A stretch of DNA of 64,000 nucleotides from an uncultured Actinomycetes bacterium (lineage in GTDB: Bacteria > Actinomycetota > Coriobacteriia > Coriobacteriales > Atopobiaceae): contig OMWE01000003.1 of the NCBI GenBank assembly GCA_900314685.1, forward strand, positions 47,045 through 111,044, given 5' to 3'. The notes under the pieces are model-generated. The model worked only from the letters and a program-made list of their open reading frames with translations, was not told where the DNA came from and searched no databases. Positions within the stretch are counted from its first letter, which is position 1. Every line of letters begins with the position of its first letter. The translations under genes were made by a program, and so were the position numbers. This document shows positions 16,229-26,142 of the stretch, piece after piece.

Positions 16229-18466
16229 ATGGCAGATAAGACGTACATTGCCCTTGCCGGCAACCCCAACTGCGGCAAGACGACGCTCTTCAACGAGCTG
16301 ACGGGCTCCAACGGCTACGTCGGCAACTGGCCGGGCGTCACCGTTGAAAAGAAACAGGCACCCTGGCGCGCCGACAAGGATGTCGAGTTCGTCGACCTCC
16401 CCGGTATCTACTCCCTCTCTCCGTACAGCCCCGAGGAGGTCGTCTCGCGTGACTACCTCGTCGACGACCGCCCCGACGCCACGATCGACCTGATCGACGT
16501 GACCAACCTGGAGCGCAACCTCTACCTCACCACGCAGATCCTCGAGGCCGGCCGTCCCGTGGTCGTGGGCCTCAACATGTGCGACCTGCTGGAGGAGCGC
16601 GGTGACAAGATCGACACCAAGAAGCTCTCCGCCAAGCTGGGCGTCCCCGTCATCGAGGTGTCCGCCCTGCACAACAAGAACCTCGACGAGCTCGTCAAGA
16701 CCGCCATCGCCGACGGCCAGAAGAACAAGGTCGCGACCGGCGTCAAGTGCTTCACGCCCGAGGTCGAGGAGGCGCTGACCAAGATCGCCAACGTCATCTC
16801 CGCCAAGTGCGACAAGAACCTCGTCCGTTGGTTCTCCATCAAGGTCTTCGAGCGCGACGCCGAGGCCATCCGCCCGCTGGGCCTCACCAAAGACGAGCTC
16901 TCCGCGCTCGAGCCCTTCATCGCCAAGGTCGAGAAAGAGCGCGACGACGACGCCGAGTCCATCATCACCTCCGACCGCTACGAGTGGATCGCCGACGTGA
17001 TGAGCGAGTGCGTGGTCAAGGCCCCCAAGAAGCTCACCACCACCGAGAAAATCGACAAGATCGTCACCAACCGCGTCCTCGGCCTGCCGATCTTCTTCCT
17101 CGTGATGTGGGTCGTCTACTACTTCGCCGTCACCATCGGCACGGGCCCGATCACCGACTGGGCCAACGACGGCCTGATGGGCGAGGGCTGGGACTACTTC
17201 GGCACCTTCGTCCCCGGCGTGTACGGCCTCTGCGCACAGGGCCTCGCGGCGGTCGGCGCCAGCGAGTTCACCACGAGCCTGATCCTCGACGGCATCGTCT
17301 CGGGCGTCGGCGCCATCATCGGCTTTGTCCCGCAGATGATCGTCCTCTTCCTCATGCTCTGCTTCCTCGAGGACTGCGGCTACATGGCCCGCGTCGCCTT
17401 TGTCATGGACCGCGTCTTCCGTAAGTTCGGCCTGTCCGGCAAGTCCTTCATCCCCATGCTGATCAGCTCCGGCTGCGGCGTCCCCGGCGTCATGGCCACC
17501 AAGACGATCGAGAACGAGCGCGACCGCCGCATGACCACCATGGTCACCACCTTCATCCCCTGCGGCGCCAAGATGCCGATCATCGCCCTGCTCATGGGTG
17601 CCCTCATCGGCGGCACGGATGCCAAGTGGATCTCCCCGCTCTTCTACTTCCTGGGTGTCTTTGCCGTGATCATCTCGGCCATCATGCTCAAGAAGACCAA
17701 GCTCTTCGAGGGCGACCCCGCCCCCTTCGTCATGGAGATGCCGGACTACCACTTCCCCAGCTTCCGCTCCTGGATGCTGCACGTGTGGGAGCGCATCCGC
17801 AGCTACATCGTCAAGGCCGGCACGATCATCTTTGCCTCCTCGGCCCTGGTGTGGTTCCTCTCCAACTTCGGTGTCTATCCCGGCACGAGCTTCGGCTGGC
17901 TGCCCGCGACCTCGGCCGGCGCTGAGGACTTCCTCGACTACTCGCTGCTCGCCGGCCTCGGCAACGCGATCGCCTGGATCTTTGCCCCGCTCGGCTTCGC
18001 CAGCTGGCGTGCCGCTGCCATGACCGTCACGGGCCTCATCGCCAAGGAGAACGTCGTCGCGACCTTCGCCAGCCTGTCCGCCCTGGGCGAGGCCACCGAG
18101 GAGGACCCGGCCATGTGGCAGTCCTTCGCCGCGATGTTCGGCGGCAACTACGGCCCGATGCTCGCCTTCGTCGCCTTCAACCTGCTGTGCGCCCCCTGCT
18201 TCGCGGCCATGGGCACCATCCGCAAACAGATGGACGACCCCAAGTGGTTCTGGGCTGCCATCGGCTATGAGTGCGGCTTCGGCTGGCTTGTCGGCCTCAT
18301 GATCTACAACTTCTACGAGCTCGCCGTGAACGGCACCTTCACCGTCTGGACGGTCCTCGCGATCGTGGTCGCGGCGCTCATGCTCTTCCAGATCTTCCGC
18401 CCGATGCCCAAGCACGAGCACAAGGACGACAAGATCCTGACCAGCCTCGCCGACGAGGTGGCCTAG
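16229..18466 (+). CDS. feoB: FeoB ferrous iron transporter
   Basis: A 745-residue permease that imports Fe(II). The N-terminal G domain has G1 GNPNCGKT (11-18), G2 around VGNWPGVTVE, G3 DLPG (56-59) and G4 NMCD. It is followed by a helical GDI-like region and a membrane domain with two Gate regions; SSGCGVPGVM and PCGAKMPI mark the conserved cysteine-bearing segments. Length is normal. AGAAAGG lies upstream of the ATG. Third gene of feoA-feoA-feoB. The membrane part ends with a charged PMPKHEHKDDK tail; no FeoC-like gene follows directly. Confidence 0.97.
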   Translation: MADKTYIALAGNPNCGKTTLFNELTGSNGYVGNWPGVTVEKKQAPWRADKDVEFVDLPGIYSLSPYSPEEVVSRDYLVDDRPDATIDLIDVTNLERNLYLTTQILEAGRPVVVGLNMCDLLEERGDKIDTKKLSAKLGVPVIEVSALHNKNLDELVKTAIADGQKNKVATGVKCFTPEVEEALTKIANVISAKCDKNLVRWFSIKVFERDAEAIRPLGLTKDELSALEPFIAKVEKERDDDAESIITSDRYEWIADVMSECVVKAPKKLTTTEKIDKIVTNRVLGLPIFFLVMWVVYYFAVTIGTGPITDWANDGLMGEGWDYFGTFVPGVYGLCAQGLAAVGASEFTTSLILDGIVSGVGAIIGFVPQMIVLFLMLCFLEDCGYMARVAFVMDRVFRKFGLSGKSFIPMLISSGCGVPGVMATKTIENERDRRMTTMVTTFIPCGAKMPIIALLMGALIGGTDAKWISPLFYFLGVFAVIISAIMLKKTKLFEGDPAPFVMEMPDYHFPSFRSWMLHVWERIRSYIVKAGTIIFASSALVWFLSNFGVYPGTSFGWLPATSAGAEDFLDYSLLAGLGNAIAWIFAPLGFASWRAAAMTVTGLIAKENVVATFASLSALGEATEEDPAMWQSFAAMFGGNYGPMLAFVAFNLLCAPCFAAMGTIRKQMDDPKWFWAAIGYECGFGWLVGLMIYNFYELAVNGTFTVWTVLAIVVAALMLFQIFRPMPKHEHKDDKILTSLADEVA

Positions 18467-18687
18467 CGTCAACTGGCCCGACGTCCGTCTCGCGTATGCC
18501 CGGGAGTCCCTTTCCCTTCCTTTCCTTCCGGGTGTGCGCAGGCGGGTGCCGGGCCACTTTTCTATCGGTAAGACGGACATTGCGGCATCTGAGGCATGAG
18601 GGGAGCCGAAGCAGCCGATATGAAACGGGCGCCGCGACGCCTGAGACATGCGGGGCGGGGCGGTGTCCTATCGCGAAAGGAGCGATG

Positions 18688-18990
18688 ATGAGCTGGAAGA
18701 ATTTCTGGATCTTTGCGGGTGGCGTGGCTGCGGCTGGCGCCGTGAGCGCGGCGACGCAGAGCAAAGGCGTGCACGACGGACTGGTCAAGGCGACCGCGGC
18801 CTGCATGCGTGCGGGTGACGCGGTGTCCTCCGCGACCCAGAGCGTGATCGACGGTGCCAACGACCTCAACGCCGAGGCCCGTCGCCAAACCAAGATCGAC
18901 GCCGCCGTCAAGGAGCGCCTGGCCGAGATGGAGGCCCAGATCCGCGCCGACGTGGAGCAGAAGGTCGATGCCGAGGGCGCGGCTGAGTAG
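18688..18990 (+). CDS. Small membrane-associated protein (DUF6110/YtxH-like)
   Basis: A 100-residue protein with one N-terminal hydrophobic segment (FWIFAGGVAAAGAVSAA) and a charged C-terminal coiled-coil-like helix (AVKERLAEMEAQIRADVEQKV). It resembles small DUF6110-type proteins found beside metal P-type ATPases; that likeness is from memory and not certain. AAAGGAG at 18676-18682 fits the second of two consecutive ATGs (18685, 18688). The ATPase gene begins two bases after its stop, so the two are translationally linked. A 221-base gap without a recognised gene separates it from feoB. Confidence 0.65.
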   Translation: MSWKNFWIFAGGVAAAGAVSAATQSKGVHDGLVKATAACMRAGDAVSSATQSVIDGANDLNAEARRQTKIDAAVKERLAEMEAQIRADVEQKVDAEGAAE

Positions 18991-18992
18991 GC

Positions 18993-21125
18993 ATGCGCTA
19001 TGCAATCGTCTCCGACATACCCGGCCGCCTGCGCCTGCGGTGCGGAACGTCGCTCATCGATGAGGAGGAAGCGTGCGGCATAGCGCACGTGCTGATGGAC
19101 GTGCCGGGTGTGCGCTCCGCCGAGGTCCACACGGCAAACGGCTCCATCCTCGTCGCGGGCGATCCCGCCATGCGCGAGCAGGTGCTGGCTGTGGTAGACG
19201 GACTCGACGTCCTGCACCTGCCGCGTGGCACCGAGGACGGTGACCTGTCGCTGACTAAGGCGGACAACGACTTCGCTCTCCGGCTCAGCACGCTTGTCGT
19301 CTGGCGCGTGCTCCGTCGGCTGGCCTTGCCGCTGCCGCTGCGCTACGCATGGACGGTCGTGCGCGCCGTCCCGCGCGTGCTCCTGGGTGTGCGGCACCTC
19401 TTTGCCGGCGAGCTTACCGTGGAGGTGCTCGATGCGGCTGCGGTCACCGCCTCGCTGGCGCGCGGTGCCTTCGGCGACGCGAGTTCCGTTCTATTCCTTC
19501 TGCAAATCTCCGACATCCTCCAGGAGCACGTCCAGCGTCGCGCACGTCTCGCCCTCGCGGAGGGCATGGTCGAACGCGTCGAGACGGTCTGGCAGGTCGT
19601 GGACGGCCAAGACGTGCGGATTCCGCTCGCGGATGTGTGCGAGGGAATCGTCTTGCACATGCACTCGGGTCAAGTACTGCCCGTCGACGGCGAGATCGTC
19701 GCGGGCGACGGCGAGTTCAACGAGGCGACCATGACCGGCGAGTCCCGGCCCGTCCACAAGGGCGAGGGTCTCACCGTCTTTGCGGGCACCGCGCTCGAGG
19801 ACGGGGACGTGCAGGTCCGCGTGACGGCACGGCCCGGACGCGCTCGCATCGACGAGATCGTCTCGCTGGTGCAGGATTCTTCCGAACTCAAAGCCGCCAG
19901 CCAGAGCCGGGCGGAGCGCCTCGCAGACGCGCTGGTGCCGTGGAGCTTCGCGGCCTTCTTCGGCGTGCTCGCCGTGACGCGCAACGTACAGCGGGCGCTG
20001 GCCGTGCTGATGGTCGACTACTCCTGCGCCATCAAGATCTCGACGCCTGTCGCCGTGATGAGCGCGATGAAGGAAGGCATCGACCGCGATATCGTGATCA
20101 AGGGCGGCAAATACCTCGAGGCACTTGCCGATGCCGACACGATCGTCTTCGACAAGACGGGCACGCTGACCGTGGCCGAGCCCCGGGTCGAGCGGATCCT
20201 GACCTGTGCCGACGTGGACGAGGAGACCGTCCTGCGCTACGCCGCCTGTATCGAGGAGCACTACCCGCACAGCGTGGCCCGCGCTATCGTCAACGCCGCC
20301 CGCGAGCGCGGTTTGCACCACGAGGACGAGCTGCACGCCGACGTCCGCTACATCGTGGCGCACGGTATCTCGACCGAGATCGCGGGCAGGCACGCCGTGA
20401 TCGGGTCCGCCCATTTCGTCTTCGAAGACGAGCGTGTGGCAAAGCCGGCGGGCCTGGATGAGCAGGTCAAGCGCGAGGCGCCGACGGCGTCGCACATCTA
20501 CCTGGCGGTGGATGGCCGCCTGGTCGGCGTGATCTGCGTGGGCGACCCGGTGCGCCCCGAGGCCGCGTCGGTGATTGCCCGCATGCGCGCTCTCGGTATC
20601 GAGCGCGTCGTGATGCTGACGGGCGACTCCAAGCACGCGGCTCTCGCCGTGGCGGGGGAGCTCGGGGTCGACACCTGCTACTACCAGGTACTTCCCGAAG
20701 ACAAGAGCTCCTACGTGCAGCGCCTGCGCGACGAGGGTCACACCGTGATCATGGTGGGCGACGGCATCAACGACTCGCCGGCGCTGGCTGCGGCCAACGT
20801 CTCGGTCGCGCTGTCCGACGCGAGCGACATCGCCCGCGCGGTGGCGGACGTGTCCGTGCGCGATGCGTCGCTCGAATCGCTCGTGACGATGCGTGTCTTG
20901 GCCCAGCGGCTCATGAGTCGTATCCAGCGCAAATACCGCTTCATCGTCGGGTTCAACTCGGCGCTGATCGCGCTCGGCGTGGCACAGGCCATCACGATCA
21001 CGGCAGCCGCCCTCGCGCACAACGCCTCGACCATCGCGATTGCCGCGCACAATACCACGCCGCTCCTGCGCGGAGGCGCGGAGCCTGCCGAAACCCGCCG
21101 ACAGTCTGCACCGAACGGTGTCTGA
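18993..21125 (+). CDS. Heavy-metal translocating P-type ATPase with YSCAIK membrane motif
   Basis: A 710-residue P1B-type ATPase. It begins with an HMA_2-like domain (IPGRLRLRCG), then has the actuator TGES motif, phosphorylation at Asp387 in DKTGT, the EEHYPHSVARAI nucleotide-domain motif and GDGINDSPAL. The metal-site helix reads DYSCAIKISTP, with Cys345 where most relatives have CPC, SPC or CPx, so it belongs to a less-studied subgroup and its metal is not predictable. The position after feoB and the small DUF6110-like gene suggests Fe or Mn efflux or balance. The start lies two bases after the upstream stop. Confidence 0.9.
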   Translation: MRYAIVSDIPGRLRLRCGTSLIDEEEACGIAHVLMDVPGVRSAEVHTANGSILVAGDPAMREQVLAVVDGLDVLHLPRGTEDGDLSLTKADNDFALRLSTLVVWRVLRRLALPLPLRYAWTVVRAVPRVLLGVRHLFAGELTVEVLDAAAVTASLARGAFGDASSVLFLLQISDILQEHVQRRARLALAEGMVERVETVWQVVDGQDVRIPLADVCEGIVLHMHSGQVLPVDGEIVAGDGEFNEATMTGESRPVHKGEGLTVFAGTALEDGDVQVRVTARPGRARIDEIVSLVQDSSELKAASQSRAERLADALVPWSFAAFFGVLAVTRNVQRALAVLMVDYSCAIKISTPVAVMSAMKEGIDRDIVIKGGKYLEALADADTIVFDKTGTLTVAEPRVERILTCADVDEETVLRYAACIEEHYPHSVARAIVNAARERGLHHEDELHADVRYIVAHGISTEIAGRHAVIGSAHFVFEDERVAKPAGLDEQVKREAPTASHIYLAVDGRLVGVICVGDPVRPEAASVIARMRALGIERVVMLTGDSKHAALAVAGELGVDTCYYQVLPEDKSSYVQRLRDEGHTVIMVGDGINDSPALAAANVSVALSDASDIARAVADVSVRDASLESLVTMRVLAQRLMSRIQRKYRFIVGFNSALIALGVAQAITITAAALAHNASTIAIAAHNTTPLLRGGAEPAETRRQSAPNGV

Positions 21126-21150
21126 AGATAACGCCCGAAGGAGGACCGAT

Positions 21151-21240
21151 ATGCTCAACAACCACAAGTTCTGGGCCTTTGCCACGCTCTTCTGCATGGC
21201 CATGACCCTGGCTTCCGGCTTTGGCATGATCGAGGAGTAG
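21151..21240 (+). CDS. 29-residue single-helix membrane peptide
   Basis: A 29-codon ORF with a strong GAAGGAGGA site seven bases before the ATG. The peptide starts MLNNHKFWAF and has one hydrophobic helix ending ASGFGMIEE. The HKFWA...CM pattern recalls very small DUF6219-like membrane proteins; this is a tentative likeness. The next gene starts just past its stop, so it is embedded in the operon between the P-type ATPase and the heptad-repeat protein. Confidence 0.55.
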   Translation: MLNNHKFWAFATLFCMAMTLASGFGMIEE

Positions 21241-21245
21241 TGAAA

Positions 21246-22895
21246 ATGAGGCATGGGAAAAGGCCCGGATACCACGTCGTAGCCGCTATCGCCGCATGTG
21301 CCGTCGGTGCCGGGCTCTTTTTGTCTGCCGGCACGTACGGCATGGCCGCAGAGCGGTCGCTCGCATCCCGTGCCGTGACGGCCACAGGCAAGAACGAGAC
21401 CGTCACCGTGCGCACTCAGGCCGATGGTACGATCGAGGACGTGCATGTCGCAGCGAAACTGACCAATGGCGATGGGGGCGAGGTGCTGCTCGACCGTTCG
21501 TCTTTGTCTGACATCTCCTGTACGGGTGAGGACCTCGCCTTCGAGCGCGACGGGGAGGACCTCTACTGGGAGGCGGACGGCGAGGATGTCAGCTACCAGG
21601 GCACGGGACGCGAGGAAGACCTGCCCTTTGCGATTCGGGTGTCGTATACGCTCGACGGGAAGAAGATCGACCCCGAGAAGCTCGCGGGTGCGAGCGGCCA
21701 TGTGGCGATCCGTTACGACTATGACAACCTGACGGCCGAGAAGGGGGAGACTCCCACACCGTTTGTAGCGCTGACGGCGCTCGTGCTCGATGACTCGTTT
21801 TCCGACGTGCGGGTCGTCAACGGTCGCGTGCTCGATATGGGCGACACGACGATGGTGATGGGATACGCGGCACCCGACCTGCAGGAGTATGTCGAGGGCG
21901 ATGGGGATGACGGGGGTGGCGGTACCGGCGGCGAGACGGGTGATGGGACCGACGGCGCCGAGCGCGACCTCCCCGAATACGTGGAGGTCGAAGCCGATGT
22001 GAAGGGCTTTTCCCTCGACTCGTCGATCACGGTGGTCTCGAGCGATCTCTTGGAAGAAGACGCCCTTGACTTCGACACGTCCGAAATCGATGACTCTGTC
22101 GACGCGCTGACAGACGGGATGGACGAGCTTGTCTCGGGTTCGCGAGAGCTGGAAGGTGGCGTGGGCGAGCTCTCGAGCGGAGCCGCGGCTCTGGCAGACG
22201 GGGCGGTAGATGCCCAGACGGGAGCAGCCGAGCTCGCAAAGGCGATCGGCGCATACACGAGCGGCGTGGCGACCGTTAGCGACGGGGCAGCCCAGCTGAG
22301 AGACGGCCTGTCGGCCCAGGCCGAGCAGACGGCAGCTGCCGCGGCACAGGCAGACGCGGCGGTGGCACAGGCGCAGTCGGCTTACGATGCCGCACTGGCG
22401 GAGGCGCAGGCGGATCCCTCAGCCGAGACGGTCGAGGCGCTGGCTGCGGCGGCAGACGGGTTGGACCAGGCGATCGCGGCTCAGGCAAAGGTGCAGGGGG
22501 CCTCCGAGGCGCTCGCTGGCGCGACGGACGGCGCTTCGTCCGTCGCGGACGGCCTCTCGGCGATCGTGGCAAACAACGAGGACCTGAACACGGGCGCGCA
22601 GGGTCTCAGCGAGGGTCTTTCCACAATCTCGGAATCAACCGGAGCGTTGAGCGCCGGGGCGTCGCAGGTCGCCAGCGGCGCCACTCTGCTGACCACGGGG
22701 CTATCCCAGTACAACGAGCAGGGTATCCAGGCCCTTGCGGACTACTACCACGACGACGTGCTCGGCGTCCGCGATCGTCTCCAGAGCCTGGCTCAGGCTG
22801 GTCAGGGCTACGACACCTACACGGGTCTTGCTGACGGGACCACGGGGTCTGTCCGGTTCCTCTACAAGACCGACCCCGTCGATACGGAGGACTAG
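21246..22895 (+). CDS. Secreted/anchored Leu-x-x-Gly heptad-repeat protein (YhgE-like)
   Basis: A 549-residue protein with one N-terminal signal or anchor helix (residues ~9-35). A beta-rich region runs to ~210, followed by a Gly/Asp linker (GDGDDGGGGTGGETGDG). The C-terminal half is a long helical region with X-Leu-X-X-Gly heptads (ELEGGVGELSSGAAALADG) as in YhgE/Pip and some MMPL-associated proteins. No C-terminal membrane domain is present, unlike true YhgE. GAGGAG at 21232-21237 favours the ATG at 21246 over a GTG at 21240. Directly followed by ATPase and permease genes, so probably the extracytoplasmic component of that ABC system. A related protein is cut by the window end at 63284. Confidence 0.7.
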   Translation: MRHGKRPGYHVVAAIAACAVGAGLFLSAGTYGMAAERSLASRAVTATGKNETVTVRTQADGTIEDVHVAAKLTNGDGGEVLLDRSSLSDISCTGEDLAFERDGEDLYWEADGEDVSYQGTGREEDLPFAIRVSYTLDGKKIDPEKLAGASGHVAIRYDYDNLTAEKGETPTPFVALTALVLDDSFSDVRVVNGRVLDMGDTTMVMGYAAPDLQEYVEGDGDDGGGGTGGETGDGTDGAERDLPEYVEVEADVKGFSLDSSITVVSSDLLEEDALDFDTSEIDDSVDALTDGMDELVSGSRELEGGVGELSSGAAALADGAVDAQTGAAELAKAIGAYTSGVATVSDGAAQLRDGLSAQAEQTAAAAAQADAAVAQAQSAYDAALAEAQADPSAETVEALAAAADGLDQAIAAQAKVQGASEALAGATDGASSVADGLSAIVANNEDLNTGAQGLSEGLSTISESTGALSAGASQVASGATLLTTGLSQYNEQGIQALADYYHDDVLGVRDRLQSLAQAGQGYDTYTGLADGTTGSVRFLYKTDPVDTED

Positions 22896-23609
22896 ATGCA
22901 ATCGGATGAATCCTACGTCGACATCAGGAAACTCTACAAGTCGTATGGGCAGGGCGACGTGCGCGTGGACGTGCTCAACGGCATCGACGTGAACGTCGGG
23001 CGCGGCGAGATGTGCGTACTGCTGGGCCCCTCGGGTTCGGGCAAGTCGACCTTTCTGAACCTGCTGGGCGGTCTCGAGGAGGCCGACCACGGCAGCATCA
23101 CTGTCGCCGGTACCGACATCTGCGCCCTCTCGAGCCGCAGTCTCATCGACTATCGCAGGCGGGAGCTGGGGTTTGTCTTTCAGTTCTACAACCTCCTGCC
23201 CGACCTGACCATCCGGGAAAACGTGGAGGTCTGTGCTCACCTGGCGCAGGACCCGCTCGATGTGGACGACCTCCTCGACCGTCTCGGCATCCTGGCGCAG
23301 GCCAAGAAATTCCCGCGGCAGGTCTCGGGCGGCCAGCAGCAGCGCTGCGCCATCGCCCGCGCGTTGGCCAAACGGCCCGGCCTGCTGCTGTGCGACGAGC
23401 CGACCGGCGCCCTCGACTACGAGACCTCGCTTGATGTGCTGGGCGTACTCGAGCAGGTCAACGACGAGTTTGGCTGCACGATGGTCATCGTCACGCACAA
23501 CGACGCTATCGCGCAGATGGCGCATCGTGTGCTGCGCCTCCGCGAGGGTCAGATCGTGAAAAACGAGGTCAACGAGACACGTGTCCACGCACGCGACCTC
23601 GTTTGGTAG
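22896..23609 (+). CDS. ABC transporter ATP-binding protein (MacB/LolD type)
   Basis: A 237-residue ATPase with Walker [12 protein letters not shown]-loop [15 protein letters not shown], signature VSGGQQQR, Walker B LLCDEP and H-loop VIVTHN. It belongs to the subgroup that pairs with FtsX-like permeases and drives mechanotransmission rather than classic substrate passage. Its ATG abuts the TAG of the heptad-repeat gene; GGAGG lies nine bases upstream. The permease follows after six bases. Confidence 0.93.
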   Translation: MQSDESYVDIRKLYKSYGQGDVRVDVLNGIDVNVGRGEMCVLLGPSGSGKSTFLNLLGGLEEADHGSITVAGTDICALSSRSLIDYRRRELGFVFQFYNLLPDLTIRENVEVCAHLAQDPLDVDDLLDRLGILAQAKKFPRQVSGGQQQRCAIARALAKRPGLLLCDEPTGALDYETSLDVLGVLEQVNDEFGCTMVIVTHNDAIAQMAHRVLRLREGQIVKNEVNETRVHARDLVW

Positions 23610-23615
23610 GTGCAT

Positions 23616-25979
23616 ATGACTCCGCTGATGAGGCGCGTGCCGCGCCAGCTCAAGAACAATCTCGGCAAGTACCTCGGGATGTTTGTCCTCATCGCGTTTG
23701 CGGTGGCCTTTGTCGCAGGCTTCCTCAACGGGGCGTCCTCGATCGGCCGCCTGATGGATGAGCTCCCCGACAAATATCATCTCGAGGACGGGCGTGTGAC
23801 CGTGGCGACCCCTTTGACCGAAACACAGGTTGAGGCGGCACAGCAGGGTGAGTTCAGCTGGTACGATCGCTTGGTCCTCGCGGCATCCGGTGAGGATAGC
23901 GACCTAGATGATTACCAGCGGCTCAGCCTGTATCCGCTTTTTTCGCATGACGCGATGGCGGCGGTACCGGACGACCCCATCGAGACCAGCCATGGCATCA
24001 CGATGCGCCTCTACACCGTGCGCGACCAGATCGATCTGCCCGCCCTGCACGAGGGACGCCTGCCGGAGACTGCAAACGAGATCGCCATCGACCCGACCTT
24101 TGCCCGCAACCACGGGATCAAGTCCGGCGATGCAATCGAGGTGGGGGAGAGGCGCCTCACGGTCACGGGTATCGTCTCGCTGCCTGACTACACGACACTC
24201 TTCCAGAAGAACACCGACTTCATCATGGATGACCTTACTTTCTGCGTGGGGGTCATGACGCAGGAGGGGTACGCGCAATACGACGACGTGGCCGAGTCTT
24301 ATACCTACGGCTTCACGTTCGACGACCCCGACCTGACGCTGGCCGAGCGTACGGCTGCGGAACGCGACCTCGCGAAGGCGCTCCTGCTCGCCGATGCGAA
24401 CGTGACCGACCTCATCGATATCGAGTCCAACCAGGGCTACAGCTTCGCTATCGACGACACCGCGCAGGACTCGGACATGTACCGTACGTTTTTCTTTGTT
24501 ATCGTGGCTGTGATGGCATTTATTTTTGTTGTGATCACGGGCGCCGCCATCGAGGAGGAGTCTCCGGTGATCGGTACTTTGCTCGCCTCTGGGTATCGGC
24601 GCGGTGAGCTGCTGCGCCACTATCTGGTGCTGCCGACGCTCATATCCGTGCTCGCGGTAATTGTGGGTACCGCTTGCCAGGGGATTTTTACCGCATGGGC
24701 GCGTGACGCCTACTACAACTCCTACAGCCTGCCGCCGTTTGTCTTCCACGCCGACCGACGTGTCTTTTTGGAAACCACCTGCATACCCGTCGTCCTGCTT
24801 TTTGTGATTACGCTGGTCGGCCTGGCGCGCAAGCTCAAGTACACGCCGCTCGCCTTTCTGCGCCATGAGGCGACCAGGACGCGTCGCGGCAAGGGGGTGC
24901 GCCTACCCCAGCGGCTGCCTTTCCTCACGAGGTTCCGTCTGCGCGTGCTGCTCAACAATGTGGGGTCTATCGTCACGATTTTCTTCGGCATTTTCATCTC
25001 GGGAACCCTACTGCTGATGGGTGTCGGCATGCTACCGCTGATACAGGATCTCACAGACGAGCTTGCGACATCCGTCCCGGCGGAACATATCTATATGCTC
25101 AGAGGTGAACGTGAGTTGCCCGATGAGGATGCCTCCGCGGCTGGTCAGGCGGAGAAGCTGGAGCTCGCGAGCCTCAAGACGGACCGCCTTTTCGGCGATA
25201 AGCAGATCACGCTCACGGTCTACGGCCTCGAACCAGGCAGCCGCTATTGGCGGGACGTGGATGTGTCGGGCGGGAATGTCGCGATCGGTGCGGGGCTCGC
25301 GCGCAAGGCGGGGCTCGATGTGGGCGACACGCTGCGTCTCTACGATCCGTATCACGACAAGCAGTACGAGACGACCGTCACAAGCATCGCGGGCAAACCG
25401 ACGGACCTCAACGTCTACATGGGACGTGGTACGCTGAACGACCTGCTCGGCAACGATACCGATGCGTTCAATGGATGGGCATCGGACGAGGAGCTGCACT
25501 TCAGGGCGACAGACATCCAGAGCGATCTGACGCCTGCGGCCATGACCAAGATCGCCGAGCAGATGCAGGCCTCGATGGGCGACATCATGGGTGTGCTCAC
25601 ACTGGCCGCCGTGGTCATCTTCGTGATCATGATGTACCTGCTCTCCAAGACCGTGATGGAGCGCAGTGCAAAGGCCATTTCGCAGCTGAAGGTATTCGGC
25701 TATCGGGACCGTGAGGTCAGCTCGATCTATGTGCACGCCATCACAGCGAGTGTGGTCGTCGCAGTGCTTGTGAGCATACCGGTGCTGATGCAATCCCTGA
25801 AGCCGCTGGTGGAGCTCATGATGATGGACTACGACATCGAGTTCGCCCTCGAGCTGCCTTGGGATGTGTACGCGCGCTATGTGATGCTGACGGTGGGGTC
25901 GTACGCGGCGGTCGCCGCGGTCAACCGCCTGCACCTCGGACGGGTCCCTCTAGCCCTCGCCCTCAAGACGCAGGGGTAA
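23616..25979 (+). CDS. FtsX-like ABC transporter permease
   Basis: A 787-residue permease with two FtsX-type modules. It has a first helix at ~18-38, an extracytoplasmic region to ~285, a cluster of helices at ~290-420, then a second set of helices (~430-460 and after ~650) around another extracytoplasmic region. The motif ISQLKVFGYRDREVSSIY near residue 690 is the coupling loop typical of such permeases. A GTG at 23610 is possible, but the ATG at 23616 suits the GGTAGG upstream. With the ATPase and the heptad-repeat protein it forms a three-component envelope system of unknown cargo. Confidence 0.88.
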   Translation: MTPLMRRVPRQLKNNLGKYLGMFVLIAFAVAFVAGFLNGASSIGRLMDELPDKYHLEDGRVTVATPLTETQVEAAQQGEFSWYDRLVLAASGEDSDLDDYQRLSLYPLFSHDAMAAVPDDPIETSHGITMRLYTVRDQIDLPALHEGRLPETANEIAIDPTFARNHGIKSGDAIEVGERRLTVTGIVSLPDYTTLFQKNTDFIMDDLTFCVGVMTQEGYAQYDDVAESYTYGFTFDDPDLTLAERTAAERDLAKALLLADANVTDLIDIESNQGYSFAIDDTAQDSDMYRTFFFVIVAVMAFIFVVITGAAIEEESPVIGTLLASGYRRGELLRHYLVLPTLISVLAVIVGTACQGIFTAWARDAYYNSYSLPPFVFHADRRVFLETTCIPVVLLFVITLVGLARKLKYTPLAFLRHEATRTRRGKGVRLPQRLPFLTRFRLRVLLNNVGSIVTIFFGIFISGTLLLMGVGMLPLIQDLTDELATSVPAEHIYMLRGERELPDEDASAAGQAEKLELASLKTDRLFGDKQITLTVYGLEPGSRYWRDVDVSGGNVAIGAGLARKAGLDVGDTLRLYDPYHDKQYETTVTSIAGKPTDLNVYMGRGTLNDLLGNDTDAFNGWASDEELHFRATDIQSDLTPAAMTKIAEQMQASMGDIMGVLTLAAVVIFVIMMYLLSKTVMERSAKAISQLKVFGYRDREVSSIYVHAITASVVVAVLVSIPVLMQSLKPLVELMMMDYDIEFALELPWDVYARYVMLTVGSYAAVAAVNRLHLGRVPLALALKTQG

Positions 25980-26142
25980 GTGTCCCTCTCGGTCATCGGC
26001 CCGTCATCCGTCCGGACCTGTCCACATGCTAGCCTTGCTCGTATGCAAGCTTCCGCTGGTCAGGTTCCACTCGCTTGTCACCACTGATCTTGTCAGCACC
26101 TTGTGCGCCAAGAAATTCCTACGAGATTTCTCGAAAATAATG

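Noticed and set aside
16097..18649. 850-codon minus-strand ORF across feoB
   Set aside because: Antisense shadow of feoB caused by high GC; composition is His/Asp/Gly-rich as expected from such frames.
19491..21701. 736-codon minus-strand ORF
   Set aside because: Antisense to the P-type ATPase and heptad-repeat genes; no domain recognised.
21246..22895. Complete YhgE/Pip membrane protein
   Set aside because: The C-terminal multi-helix membrane domain of YhgE is missing; only the heptad region and an N-terminal anchor are present.
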